From positions 248,001 to 312,000 of the forward strand of contig JAMZAV010000052.1 in the NCBI GenBank assembly GCA_024449915.1: a DNA stretch of 64,000 bases, read 5' to 3'. The stretch is from Sweltsa coloradensis (Eukaryota > Arthropoda > Insecta > Plecoptera > Chloroperlidae). The notes below the pieces were generated by a model that ran no database searches, had not been told where the DNA came from, and saw nothing but the letters and a program-made list of their open reading frames with translations. Numbering within the stretch: position 1 is the stretch's first letter; each line of letters begins with the position of its first letter. Positions 10,162 through 19,790 of this stretch are shown here, piece by piece. Both the position numbers and the translations under genes were made by a program.

Positions 10162-13100
10162 GCTTAATTTATTATATATTTATAATGTTATGAATGTGCG
10201 GGGTTACTTTATAAGGTACCGTACCTACCTTGCTTATTTAAATGTTAGGTGTTGGTGTTAATATCATCTTTGTATTTTCGGGGTCGGTACGCATAGGCCT
10301 TACACCAGTAACTACTATTTAATTTAGGCACACTTCCTTTGTAGGTAATAGGTATGCATGTAAAAAATTTGTAATGACTAATGGTAAAATATGATTGAGG
10401 CTACCGTTATATATGGCCCAAGGTAGGTACCAGTGGTTAAGTAAATTTGGAAAATGTGTTTCTGTTTTGTGTTGTTGTTACCATGGAATATTAATTAATT
10501 GTGTTTGTACATTTTGAGCTAAGACTGCTCAGAGTGGCAGGTCAGTGAAATCAGTAGCTAGAATATCTGGCAGTCTTGAAATCATTGTGCCCCTGCATCA
10601 TGGAAGTAGTGGGAAAGAGTACCAGTGTTAATTAATGTCTACTAAAAGATTGAAAGTCTACTAATACCCTAAAAAAGGGACCAATACATTTCATTGCACA
10701 AGAGTATTGTTTAGATTACATTAAGCTAGCTATAAACGCTGGATGGTTTACTACAGGAAATAGTGACTGGCATTGCATCTAACTGATACTAGACCACTTG
10801 TGTTGCACGTAGACACGCCGATCATTCAACTTTCCAATATTGTCTAAGAAGCTAAGTGACTGTATCAAAACTGGCTGTAGTGTCTACTTGTACGTTTGTA
10901 ACCAATTAAATAAATTTAATATATTGTACACAGTTATCATTAAATAATGACCAGCTTAAATGTCAACCATACATTTTATAGCCTGAAAGTTGAGGCAATC
11001 CCATTAGTTTTTCCCACTTTCTTAAAGGGGTATTTACCCGCTAAACTCAAAAAATTATTGGGTCCACCTTGACCAAAAAAAAAAAAAATGTTGAACTTGG
11101 TATTTTTCGAGCTAGGTCCCATCGGTAAAAGCCCTTGTAGTTCAACAGACCACGCCCTGCTGTAGCGTGCACAATCACATCCTGATCCAACTTCACTCCA
11201 CAACTCCACACACAATTTACAACTCCCCTATAGCTACCTACCTAGGCCTACCTACCTACTTGATTATCATACTTTCTAGGGTGGCCTTTATTTATTTTTT
11301 ATTTTTGTACGATTGTAATATATGCCGTGGCCCGTTTGCTACGCTGTTTGCACAATAAAATAATAAAATATTATGGAATAATATAATATATTTTATTTTT
11401 AAAGAATCATGGGGAGTGGGGCGATCGCCCCACCGCCCCTTGTATCCGCCTAGCTGCTTAATTGTGCACAGAAAACATGTCAAAAGATTTAAGAATTTAA
11501 GCCCGGTAAAGGGTGGTTATGCACCCTATGCCGTCTGAAAAAGATAGGGTGGTGATACAACACGTATAACTGCGTATAATCACAAATAAAGTACATGTAA
11601 AAAGTAAATCATAATAAGATGGTGGAGGGGTGATTGATGGATGATTTTTATTTTTTGTGACATCATTAACCAAAATTTTCACATTGCAAATTTATTTCAG
11701 TTTCAAATTTATTCTATTTTTAACTCAATAGGAGATTACTTTGAAGACAAAGATTATCTGCAAATTTGTATTTCCTAGTTATACAAATTTATTTATGTAC
11801 TATTGCATTTAAGTCGCGTAACATTATTCAGCAGCCGTTTCGCCTATTTACCCACCATACCACTTCCATGGGCAGAGGCAGATATTTGGGGTGAAAATAA
11901 AAGTAAATTTTCGTTTTTATGCCCAAAAGCAGTGAATTGGTGGTGAAAATAATTCAATATCTCACCTGATTCAAAACGTTCTTCTAGTTTGCTATGTAAA
12001 AGTTGAAAAAGCACAATAGCGGTGCTACATCCAAATAGAGCCTCACCTTCGAGAAGTATGCTCAAGTGTTTTGAGCGACCTGAAATTACCAAATTGTTAG
12101 CTAAAAACACTAATCTTCAGAAATAAAGTGGGGAACCTGTTATAAGTACACTATATCCTTCTCTAATGTTCTAATTTTCTTATAACTTAAAGCCCACAAA
12201 AATCTCAAGAGGTCTTAAATCAATGTCAATTACTACCACCACCTAACACTGCTACTAGGTTAATGTTTCAATACTAAATGCTAAGCTAATGTAAGGTCAA
12301 AAATATTGATTTGATTATTGTACACACGGACCTTTAATTAATTCATATAAAAATTAAAAATAAATAACCAAAGCATAAATTTTATGTTTTACTCAATTAG
12401 GTCTATTCGTTTCAAAACTTTCTTAGTGATGACAGTTTCAAGTTTAATTTCCACAGTTGTGTGAATACAACATTACATACTTCATTATTAGTTTGAAAAT
12501 ACCAAATTTCATTAAACTCCCGCCTCCTCTTGGCTCTGGCCAGTGTAAGGCTGTGGCTGCAGTGGCCTTCCCCCACGCAGACCATACAAGTCAACAACCA
12601 AGACGTAAACCCCGAGTGACCCCAAATATGTTCTGTAGTTGCCAACATTGTTGCAGCCAGTGAATGATCTAATGTTTATAAATTTTAATTAATAAGATTG
12701 TTTAAAGAGCTATTTGTGGTTATGCTGTGTGTAAGAAAGAAGACACCATGAGGTCGCACCAAAGCAGAAATATTGGTGAAAACTGAAAACTGATTTAATC
12801 CCCAAATCTTCCAAGATTTTGTGGATATTTTAATGATTAGGATCTACAATTTTTGTGGCTTACGTCTCTATTAATGCACTAAGGCTATTCAAGACAATGA
12901 GTGATAGATGACGATGAAGGACGATTACAAAAAATCCATGCCTTATTTATGCGGGATTCGAACCCACGTTCTTTAGAGCAATACGCTTCGAACCAGTACC
13001 CTAACTTGACCTTTTAAAAGTTGACAACCGTACTTCTTTAAAATGATAAATGAACTGGAAAATGAAGTCTTACCTAATTCTTTGAGAGCTATCACCACAT

Positions 13101-16100
13101 CATTTGGGTATATTGTGCTTGCAATGATTCCAAACAAAATAGAAACCTCAAAACTCCATTCGTAATCAAACATGTACATCATAGATGAACCAATCAAAAC
13201 TGTACTTATCATGACACCGAGCACACCTAGAATTAGAATCTAAACAGGAACATTGTTAACAGTGTAGCAACTAAATGTAGGCTACTTATCAGCATGATAG
13301 AAAAAATATATATTTTTACAGACTTGGCTGTGGCTGCTCTTTTTACATGTAAGTGTTTTAAGCAGGGCTATAATATGTAAGTAGGGCCTACTTTTACATG
13401 TGTAACGTAGGCATTTATGTTTTTGAAAAATAATATATATATATATACACACAATTTGTAGGCCTATTTATGAATGCAAGTACCAAATTTACTAAGTAAT
13501 CATTAATGTGACAATGACATTATTTTGCAAAAGGTGGTAATTGTGTCACTAAATGAGATGGATTGCGACAGCTGCCATCTAACTCTTTTACAGACCACCT
13601 TCCTGCCTCTCTAGCTCTAGGACATTATTTTTGTAAAAAGATCATAGGAAGCAAAGTAGCCTATGCCTAAAACAAGGGTTCCTGTCAACTTTCCTGTCAT
13701 GAGCGCTAGTAGGCCTACAAGGATACTTTAGGAAATATCGCATAGAAACTAAGTTATAGCTACACATATAAGTGTTTCCACCTTCCAGCCACACCAGCAC
13801 CATTGGTTATAAAACACACAGAAAACGAGGTAGGCGTACTCCAAAAATAATAAATGAAATGTCAGCTTAATTTGATTTTAATTTTTGAACAGTTGCCACT
13901 ACGTATTAGCTACAATTTCATGGGAAATACTGCGCCGCTATACGGAATAGTTACCAAGATTTAGTTACCTGCCATATTGCACGCACGAATGAATGGGCAT
14001 CCAACGTGTAAGCAGTCTTAAATATAAGAACAGGCAAGAATAGCAGCAGCAACAATCGTGGTGACATATTAGGTGCATTAGAAAAGTTGTTGACTTCTTC
14101 AACCTTTAATGAGATCCAGCCAAAACAACCTCCAACCAATAGCAGAACCACTTTATAAATCATCTTAAGATTGAAACCGAATGTAAGGGCCCGAAGCAAT
14201 GCACCCAAGAAAAATATAATAATAATAAACAATACATCAAATGGGTGGAAACCTGAAAACAAGAAACATTGCAATGTTGATTTAAGGCTTGTCAAGGCAA
14301 GTCAAACACATAATTCTCCCCTTTTATACAAAGTAGGCCTACAATTGAAGCCCTGACACAAATAAAATCGTAAGTTGCGTTTTTATCATTTAAAAAAAAT
14401 GTTACTGTAACATAGTCCACACAATGGCGCCATCCAGTGGGGTATCTACAAATGTACAATGGGAAGGGGGGGGGGGGGTTGACATGCAAAAGAATTTAAG
14501 CTGTTGCTATTTTAAATGCATACTTTTCAAATACCAAAACTTTGGATCAACTTCCTTTTCTTAAGGAACATGTAGTACCGTACCATCTAATAAGTCCAAA
14601 ACATAATTCTAATTCATAATTGCCATTAATTGACAAATTGAAATTGATAACAATTGCCGGGGTATCCAGGCACAGTGTATAATAACACATATAAAAATTA
14701 AAATCCAATAGGCCCTACCCCTACAACTTCGCGTCGGGAGTATTTTCCCACTGATAAAATCGAGAAATAACGTTTTACTAATTTTTATTATTTATTCCTC
14801 AATCAAAATTCAAAGCTTGCAAAAAGAAACGCAGCCCATATAATTCACAACTAGTTCTAAGGCTTAATGCGCAAGGTCTAATTCGCATGGTACAAGTCGT
14901 AAGACATGTGAGGCGTTTACAATAACATAACTAGCCTATGCCAATTTTCATTGCACATTCGTATTTCAAAGCACCGCCTTTGCCTCAAGTAGAAGGAGTG
15001 GGGAGTTTCCTTGTTTGTGATTAGCTCGTCGTAAGAAACCTGTCGTAAGAATTGAATTTTGGGCAATTCGTAACGACATAAACCTTACGTCTTGCGAGTA
15101 AGGACGTGTTGTGAATGTTCTAATCGAAATTCGAAACACATACTCAGCAATACAAAATATGACGCCTTAGATCTTGAGCCTTACGCCTTAGAACTAGTTG
15201 TGAACGATGCTTAAGATAACAAGGCTTACTCAATATCCCAGAAGAATTTTGGGGAACTTTGCTCGTGAAGATTCCATACACCTTGGGTTACCGCCATGTA
15301 AGTAGCTACCTAGACTTCTGACATTCCAAATAGGGAACCTAAGTGGGCGTTGTCCGGTTCTCTCCGGTCAGCGTGGTATAGGCGATTAACCCGTGCTAAA
15401 TGTTTCGTAAGCGATAGCGCGAGAACCCGACCACGGACCGGAATTATATTCATACTGTAAGAAACTATAATCTTTCCTCTTTGCGTGGATATACATAACT
15501 CTGCTCTATCACAAATATTAATTACATTTGTTTTGAGTTGAAGTAAACTCTACATTTACAACTGTTTGTCCAAAACTTCCAACTGCTCCATGAAAAAACA
15601 CGTAAAAACCATTTTGTCCTGTGGCATTCAGCAACATTTGGTACCCGGGACTTGCCTTGTGGCTACTGTGAGTCACTGGGTTGTTACTAGATTATACATT
15701 ACGGTACTATAAAATATCCTTTAAATGTGCCAACAAAATCTTGAATGCAAAGTACATTTAGCAATCATGACTGGCGCGTGGTATGCGAGGATCCACAGCT
15801 GCACACACGTGGCTGCGTCTCGCTTAGGTGCCGCTGCAGACAAAGAGACATTTACGACAGCATTCAAAACATGGTTTCCATTTAACTCATAATAGTTTTA
15901 AATTTAGGAAGCGTCAATCGAGCAAGTAGAATGCCATCATCTTCTTCACAAATTTGCATCTTGTGATGTGATTGGTTTAGTTTCTTTTGCGCATCCACAA
16001 ATTTATTGTTTATGGTACCCTACTACAATTCAGAAAAAAAAAGAAAAAAAAATTGTTTTTTGGATGTTTGTATTAAATTTCAGTAAAATCGTTTCAGAGG

Positions 16101-17052
16101 TTCATCCTCTGTGCAAAAAAACAAACGGAGGTGCAAGGAGGTTGAGGTGCAATAAGGAAGATGATTAGCCTTAATATGTTTTTTGGAAAAGGTGTGGATT
16201 GTGCATTAATTAATGCCCGTAGTAGAGCTAATGTACCGTAGAGCCTACAACGTGGCGAGTGGAATAATGTTAGTAGGCCCTACCTACCGGTAGCAAAAAA
16301 AAAGCCACAAAGATGCATCTAATAAAAATGTTGGCTTTGCCGTTGGCTATTTCTTTGTAGTCATGAGCATCTTTAGATACTAATGTTAGGGCTTACCTTA
16401 TTTAGGCTACCGGTAGTTCCAAACAAGGTTTATCAATTATTGACTGTTGTGGATCACAGGAGAATTTTCAAATAAAAAGCAATTTTTTTTTTCCTTCAGT
16501 CAATTTGAAAGGTCCTACTATAAAGAGCTATGATTCAACTGTTCACTTACATTTTAGATAAAAGTATGTTAAGAGTTAACACATCTAGCGGTGTAGTTGA
16601 CCACACAACCGTGAGCCTCCGTCCGCCAATACACTGTTGCTAATCTTATTCGCATAGGGCTACACAATCCAATTCAGTTCAAGTAATTGTAATATGTATG
16701 GTATAAAACACTCCCGTAGTTGTGTTTGCTTACTAATATACTTAGGCCTACCCATGGACTTACCGTCACTTGAGACGGGACGCTTGTAAGATCTTGCGAG
16801 ATGTGGTTTATGATCATTTGCAGACCGCTTAACTTTATGCCAATGTGGATGAAAAGTATCTTTCCCAATACTGTCATCATCAAACGTTTGTCTCACGAAT
16901 TTGGTGAGATTTTCGGCATTGATAGGCCTAGTATTTCTTGAAAAAGGCATGATATTAGTGCAAGCAACATGACTTACTTCAAACATAACAAAAATAATTA
17001 TTAGGTGCAAGAAAAAGTAGAAGGGTTGCAGGTGCTGGTTTAAACGAGCCAT
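5393..17052 (-). CDS. Sodium/hydrogen exchanger of SLC9C (sperm NHE) type, first five coding exons
   Basis: Five exons join in phase to about 343 residues: 17052-16764, 14252-13969, 13239-13074, 12079-11966 and 5569-5393 (phases 1, 0, 1, 1, 1). The gene continues past the left edge. SLC9C1 proteins are about 1,200 residues: an exchanger domain, a voltage sensor and a cyclic-nucleotide-binding domain, acting in the sperm flagellar membrane to set internal pH. Visible here are an N-terminal hydrophobic segment and exchanger membrane helices, including PRLLLLLFLPVLIFKTAYTL, the KELG motif split across exons 3-4, LLEGEALFGCSTAIVL and YNDPVACTTFTLVATYFTYL. Oddly, the usual TDP and ND ion-site motifs read IYP (residues 234-236) and GC (263-264). 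It could be SLC9C1, an SLC9C2-like paralogue or a non-transporting relative. Family assignment is firm, subtype is not. A nischarin copy lies in intron 4 on the opposite strand. Confidence 0.8.
5687..5965. mobile_element. MITE family A, full copy with long inverted repeats
   Basis: The termini GTATTTAGAGTCTACCCACT and its near-perfect complement at 5942-5965 bound a 279-bp element. The inverted match continues inward through ACTGATTTTCA, ACCAAAGCGACC, CGACGCAATCGACGA and further, over 100 bp per arm. Partial copies occur at 47757-47950 and 61026-61156. No ORF is expected. It lies in SLC9C intron 4. Confidence 0.85.
5968..6222 (-). mobile_element. tRNA-derived SINE A, copy 1
   Basis: On the minus strand a tRNA-like head (6148-6219) carries an A-box-like TGGTCTTGTGGTTAGCAT, anticodon loop TTCCAAT (anticodon CCA) and B-box GGTTCGATTCCC. 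A body of about 170 bp follows, containing CGGTGACTTTGGAGC and ATCGGCCTTGTTGATTCTGG. It ends in an (ATAA/AATA)n tail at 5968-6000. A second copy is at 47490-47752. In both, MITE A follows directly after the tail. Confidence 0.8.
6223..7062 (+). other. Sequence upstream of the nischarin copy
   Basis: No ORF or repeat is recognised apart from a (TTA)n-like pyrimidine stretch ending in TTTCAG at about 6920. That could act as a splice acceptor for an upstream untranslated exon. TAGGCCTA-type motifs occur near 6990-7040. No TATA box can be assigned with confidence. Confidence 0.3.
7063..8452 (+). pseudogene. Nischarin (imidazoline receptor) intronless copy, PX plus leucine-rich repeats, one frameshift
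   Basis: From the ATG at 7063 (the upstream in-frame GTG at 7042 is ignored) about 226 codons run to a stop at 7741. A second frame overlaps and continues to 8452. The join needs one indel near 7715-7740. The first part has a PX domain (SVPHRYNDFVELHEKLVSDH, LPPKKVIGNRDP, LALFLDFHKYEILFL); the second has nischarin leucine-rich repeats, including IDESVKLMPSLKGLNLSNNK and a conserved end, DYRVKVLEQFGRRATEICLD then EKELDTV-like residues. Nischarin binds integrin alpha5 and Rac/PAK on endosomes and is about 1,500 residues; this copy stops after the repeats. Animal nischarin genes have many introns; this has none and lies inside an SLC9C intron on the other strand, so a retrocopy is likely. No poly-A tail is seen, and high conservation leaves a sequencing error in a working short gene possible. 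Confidence 0.75.
8453..8818. other. Intronic/intergenic sequence 3' of nischarin copy
   Basis: No ORF. TAGGCC motifs recur. A donor-like AGGGTAAGAG at about 8499 might belong to a longer transcript, but no downstream nischarin exon was recognised. Confidence 0.3.
8819..9123. mobile_element. Foldback element with arms of about 120 bp
   Basis: The left arm begins AATTCTCGTTGCCAGTGACT at 8819. The right arm ends with its complement at 9111-9123, and the arms match almost throughout. A short AT-rich loop lies at about 8936-8948. The inner 65 bp of the right arm (from GGTTTGATTCTGGCAATGGG) are tandemly duplicated. Confidence 0.85.
9124..10950. other. SLC9C intron 4, unassigned, with (TTA)n microsatellite
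   Basis: A TTA trinucleotide run occupies about 10099-10162; its poly-leucine ORF is an artefact. A repeat piece with ACTGATTTACAAAGGAGGAC (about 9359-9378) also occurs near 18230. Otherwise nothing is recognised. Confidence 0.4.
10951..11965. other. SLC9C intron 4, unassigned
   Basis: An A tract lies near 11077-11090 and a GGGGCGATCGCCCC palindrome-like stretch near 11417-11430. No exon-like conservation is seen. Short ORFs on both strands look random. Confidence 0.3.
11966..12079 (-). CDS. SLC9C-like exon 4
   Basis: The acceptor is TAATTTCAG and the donor is ATCAG|GTGAG. The exon is 114 nt, phase 1 in and out. It encodes RSKHLSILLEGEALFGCSTA then IVLFQLLHSKLEERFES. This aligns with the exchanger helix normally containing GES-LLND. 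Here the two residues at the ND position are G and C. Confidence 0.85.
12080..13073. other. SLC9C intron 3
   Basis: It holds a SINE B copy at 12893-13011. A plus-strand ORF around 12457-12663 has no recognisable family and is probably chance. Confidence 0.4.
12893..13011 (-). mobile_element. tRNA-derived SINE B, copy 1
   Basis: On the minus strand a tRNA-like head has a B-box in AACGTGGGTTCGAATCCCGC. A tail of the type GCATGGATTTTTTGTAATCG then TCCTTCATCGTCATCTATCA follows. Relatives occur near 27.9, 57.6, 58.1 and 63.1 kb. Confidence 0.7.
13074..13239 (-). CDS. SLC9C-like exon 3
   Basis: The acceptor is CTGTTTAG and the donor is TTAG|GTAAGA. The exon is 166 nt, phase 0 in and 1 out. It encodes about 55 residues ending VVIALKELG. 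The segment ASTIYPNDVV replaces the usual SATDPVAVVALL of exchangers, so the aspartate of TDP is absent. Confidence 0.85.
13240..13968. other. SLC9C intron 2
   Basis: A short AT run near 13432-13446 and TAGGCCTA-type motifs are present. Nothing else is recognised. Confidence 0.3.
13969..14252 (-). CDS. SLC9C-like exon 2
   Basis: The acceptor is CTTGTTTTCAG and the donor is GGCAG|GTAAC. The exon is 284 nt, phase 1 in and 0 out. It encodes two to three hydrophobic helices, including FHPFDVLFIIIIFFLGALLR and PRLLLLLFLPVLIFKTAYTL. The latter matches the FLPALIFE-type exchanger motif. Confidence 0.85.
14253..14840. other. SLC9C intron 1, unassigned
   Basis: A G13 tract lies near 14466-14478. No gene is seen. 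Confidence 0.3.
14841..15210. mobile_element. MITE family B, copy 1
   Basis: The ends ATTCACAACTAGTTCTAAGG and its complement near 15186-15205 bound about 370 bp. A related, expanded copy with the same termini is at 45207-46571. It contains paired stretches such as GTCGTAAGAA. No ORF. Confidence 0.75.
15211..16763. other. SLC9C intron 1, unassigned
   Basis: AT-rich sequence with A and T tracts (about 16030, 16480). No exon or repeat is assigned. Confidence 0.3.
16764..17052 (-). CDS. SLC9C-like exon 1 (start)
   Basis: The ATG at 17052-17050 is in an AAAAAATGG context and is the first ATG of the frame. The donor is G|GTAAGT at 16764. The exon is 289 nt and leaves one base, which completes a glycine with exon 2. 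The first ~35 residues contain a strong hydrophobic stretch, FYFFLHLIIIFVMFEV, that could be a signal peptide or first membrane segment. The rest is polar and not conserved in memory. Confidence 0.7.
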
Positions 17053-17262
17053 TTTTTGCAAAAATCTTGTCTGTTAATTTCTGTTTTGATGTTTGTCAAT
17101 AAGACAGGCACTAAAAGAAACTGACATTACCAATCACAAGCAAATAATAAAACAAATGAAACAAACAATGAAAATAATAATTTTTAAACCAAGGTTCTCT
17201 AAATCTCCAGCCGGAGTTAAGAACTAGGTATAGTTGAAACTGACTTTCAAAAGAGGACAATT
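17053..17262. other. Presumed SLC9C 5' flank
   Basis: This short region lies between the start codon and a repeat, so promoter or untranslated sequence of the exchanger gene probably lies here. No core element stands out. Confidence 0.3.
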
Positions 17263-18040
17263 ATTGGATGAGCGTAGCGAGCGAAGCGAGTGAAGCGAAG
17301 ACTTCAATTTCACTGACCCCCCAAAAAATTTAGCTCGGGTGTTTTTTTTTTTTTTTTTTTTTTATTTTTGTTTGTTTGTTCGCTCTCTACCGGGCAAACG
17401 GCATATGCGTCTTGATGAAAATTTGACAGGACCTTCGAAAATCTCTGAACTTAGACTTGCTACGTTTTTGGGTACAATCGAAGAAATATTTCTCATGAAT
17501 ATCGTACTTTTACGATTTTTTTTTCGATTTTTAGTGCGATATTTTCGTGACATTTGGGTCGATTCTGACCAAACGGGTGGGGCTACAACGTTCATATTTC
17601 ACATGGACATTAAGGTAATGGTGATGTATTGCTTTTTAAAAGAAAAAGTTGAAAAAGTTAGCCAGAAGCTATAGAAATAAAGCTTTTAATATAAGTTTTT
17701 TGATTTTTTGTGCGATATTTTCGTGCTATTTGGGCCAATTCTGACCAAACGGGTGGAGCTACAACGTTCATATTATACATGGACATTAAGGTTATGGTGA
17801 TGTAGTACCTTTTGAAAGAAAAAGTTGAAAAAGTTAGCCAGAATCTATAGAAATAAAGCTTTTAATATAAGTTTTTTAAGGTAAATAATACCAATTGACA
17901 AGAAACAATAGAAACTTGACAACAATCACTTCAATGCGTAGGCAACAAAACAAAGCACTTGCAAAAGTAAAGATATGCCACGCAAACAAAAAACTATAAA
18001 ACGCTCATCCTTCAACGCGGCGGGACTTTAGCGTTTTCCT
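17263..18040. mobile_element. Non-autonomous element F, copy 1
   Basis: One end carries GAGCGTAGCGAGCGAAGCGA followed by AGACTTCAATTTCACTGACC. The other end reads, on the minus strand, AGGAAAACGCTAAAGTCCCG. Copies at 33648-34190 and 49919-50470 share the body, including GACCAAACGGGTGG and CTACAACGTTCATAT. This copy has an internal tandem duplication of roughly 165 bp (from about 17525 and 17705). The ORFs on both strands are not conserved as proteins. Confidence 0.8.
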
Positions 18041-18540
18041 AGTTTATTAATTGTTTGTTTGCTGTTTGCTGATGAACCTTGCTGATAATGACAACATGCA
18101 TGGAGAATTTACTTCTTGAATGGCCCTACCAAAGGTTTAGTAATGTGTTGTGAGTTTTGTTTGCAAGTAGTTAGCTGATTTATTTATTTATTTATTTATT
18201 TAATGTCTATCCTATTCAGTTATAAAAACTGATTTACAAAGGAGGACAACTAAATAAATCTAATTACATAGATGCAGAAACAACAATAAACTACATTTTT
18301 GTAAATATTTGAAATAGTAGCATTACAACAACAATGCATTTAAACACAACAATTTTGGTAACAAATAAAAAAAACATTCTATAATATGCATTTAATGAAT
18401 GAATCAATATAAAAAAGGGTGTAGAATGAAAAGAAAAGAAAGGGGAAAGAAAAAAAAGGAAAAAAAAAGGAAAAGATAAAGAAAGAAAGAAAAAAAAAGA
18501 AAAAGAAAACATTAAAAAGAAAAACAAAAAAAAACAAATG
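18041..18540. repeat. Repeat fragments, (TTTA)n and purine-rich low complexity
   Basis: 18060-18175 resembles 22270-22380, the upstream part of the hammerhead-bearing repeat. A TTTA run at about 18178-18202 is followed by ACTGATTTACAAAGGAGGAC (also near 9359). 18420-18537 is an A/G-rich tract. Confidence 0.6.
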
Positions 18541-19099
18541 ATTTATTAGACGATCCCACTCAAACGAATATGAGGTTTGCCAAAAATCAGGAACAGCAAA
18601 TCAGGGAGTATAATCAAAAACTTTCGCGGAAGAAACCACCGAACGCGAAATCTTTATTCTTGTGATCAATCTTCATTTTTGTGTTCAAATCTTGATAACA
18701 TTTTAGTCCAAAAAATCTTGACTCATATATATGATTATCAGATATATAATTATTTAAAATTGTTCATGTCAAAAACTGATCACAGCAATGATACAAGACA
18801 CCTAACTCAAGTTGCAAGCTCCATCAGTGGGCGGCAACCAGACAATCTAGGCAGAAAAATATAATTGAAAATACATTGTTTATATCATAAATCAAAGCAA
18901 TAATGAATAAACAAAGAGAAAAGCATAATCATTAACAAGAACTTCTGAAGGTAAATTAACATTACACAAATACACAGACAATAACCTACAAATAAATAGT
19001 AAAAATCAATTCTTTGCTCTTTGATTCATTATCATTGCTTCAATTTTACTTTTAAATTGTACAATTCCTAGATCAGTAAACTGGCTTCTAATATCACAA
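18541..19099. other. Unassigned AT-rich sequence
   Basis: No gene is seen. It separates the two halves of a repeat that is contiguous at 22270-22565, so it is probably inserted sequence. Confidence 0.35.
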
Positions 19100-19290
19100 G
19101 AAGTGGCCACCATCCGCCTGATGAGTCCCAGAAGGACGAAACGAAACGCGTTGTGGATTAAGGTAACAACTTTAAATTAGCTGCAGTTGTCATCAGCAGG
19201 TGAAAAGTTTTGTCGCCCCCAGCTCTTCAAGCCTGGGCTTTATGTTCTCTTTGCTTTCCCAACCTGTCAACCTTTCTCCAATTTAATGCT
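19100..19290 (+). repeat. Repeat body carrying a hammerhead core, copy 1
   Basis: It shares with 22385-22565 the block TTAGCTGCAGTTGTCATCAG then CAGGTGAAAAGTTTTGT and TTTGCTTTCCCAACCTGTCA. The two copies are about 85 percent alike by eye. No retroelement ORF is attached. Confidence 0.7.
19112..19160 (+). ncRNA. Hammerhead-ribozyme-like motif, copy 1
   Basis: CTGATGA (118-124 of 19,1xx) is followed by a stem GTCC/GGAC closing loop CAGAA, then GAAAC: the invariant core and helix II of a hammerhead. Self-cleaving RNAs of this type are known in Penelope-like elements and retrozymes of animals. Helices I and III and the cleavage triplet are not clear; GAAACGAAACGCG looks like a small duplication. 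Copy 2 is at 22390-22440 with a damaged CTGATTTGA core. Activity is uncertain. Confidence 0.6.
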
Positions 19291-19316
19291 TGTTTGTTTT
19301 TTCATTTTTAAATTTG

Positions 19317-19444
19317 CTGTGGTATGGACATGTGAGACGAATGAAACAGGAGAGAATCCCAAGAAGAGAATTGGAACGAGCATGGGGAGGAGTACGAAGA
19401 GTTAGCTGCCCAAGAGATAGGTGGAGAGACCAAATAAAATTGAG
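19317..19444 (+). pseudogene. Non-LTR retrotransposon C-terminal fragment, first part
   Basis: The translation WYGHVRRMKQERIPRRELER then AWGG.R and RDRWRDQIK matches the W(F/Y)GH(V/I)xRM region at the C-terminus of many non-LTR reverse transcriptases. It is interrupted by the MITE at 19445-19583. Confidence 0.75.
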
Positions 19445-19583
19445 TATACGGTTGTTTTTGTTGGCGCCATGAAGGTGCTGTGCTAACATGTGCTGCATGG
19501 TGGAAACGAGTTTCTAGCAGCACTTCCGTGACGTCACAGCCAAGATGGCAGCGCCCACAAATCTCTACTAAAACTACCGTATA
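19445..19583. mobile_element. Small MITE with TATACGG ends
   Basis: TATACGGTTGTTTTTGT on the left faces CTAAAACTACCGTATA on the right. TA at both borders fits a TA target duplication. It interrupts a retrotransposon ORF. It contains TGACGTCA (about 19530) and AAGATGGC (about 19542). Confidence 0.75.
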
Positions 19584-19790
19584 GAAGAAAAAGGGAAGAC
19601 ATAGGAAAGAACAAGTGAAGAGAAACTCTGGGAAGACAGAAAGAAATGGAGAGAACTAGTGGAAATGTCGGTCTTCACAGACAGTGAAGAAGATTAGGTG
19701 CCGAGCCTGGCTAGCAAGCCGTAGCCCAAGAAAATGGTGACTCGTCACCCCCCGACCCAATGCTGTTGGAATAGGGGTCTTATATTATTG
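19584..19790 (+). pseudogene. Non-LTR retrotransposon C-terminal fragment, second part
   Basis: DRKKWRELVEMSVFTDSEED ends in a TAG at about 19697, a usual ending for such ORFs. It is followed by an untranslated tail with GCCGTAGCCCAAGAAAATGG and poor A-rich sequence. Confidence 0.65.

Noticed and set aside
9875..10261. Plus-strand ORF with a poly-leucine tract
   Set aside because: It is the translation of a TTA microsatellite and has no conserved part or splice context.
12457..12663. Proline/histidine/cysteine-rich plus-strand ORF
   Set aside because: No family motif, start context or splice signals; it lies in an exchanger intron.
18291..18527. Minus-strand ORF rich in phenylalanine
   Set aside because: It is a purine-rich low-complexity tract read in reverse.
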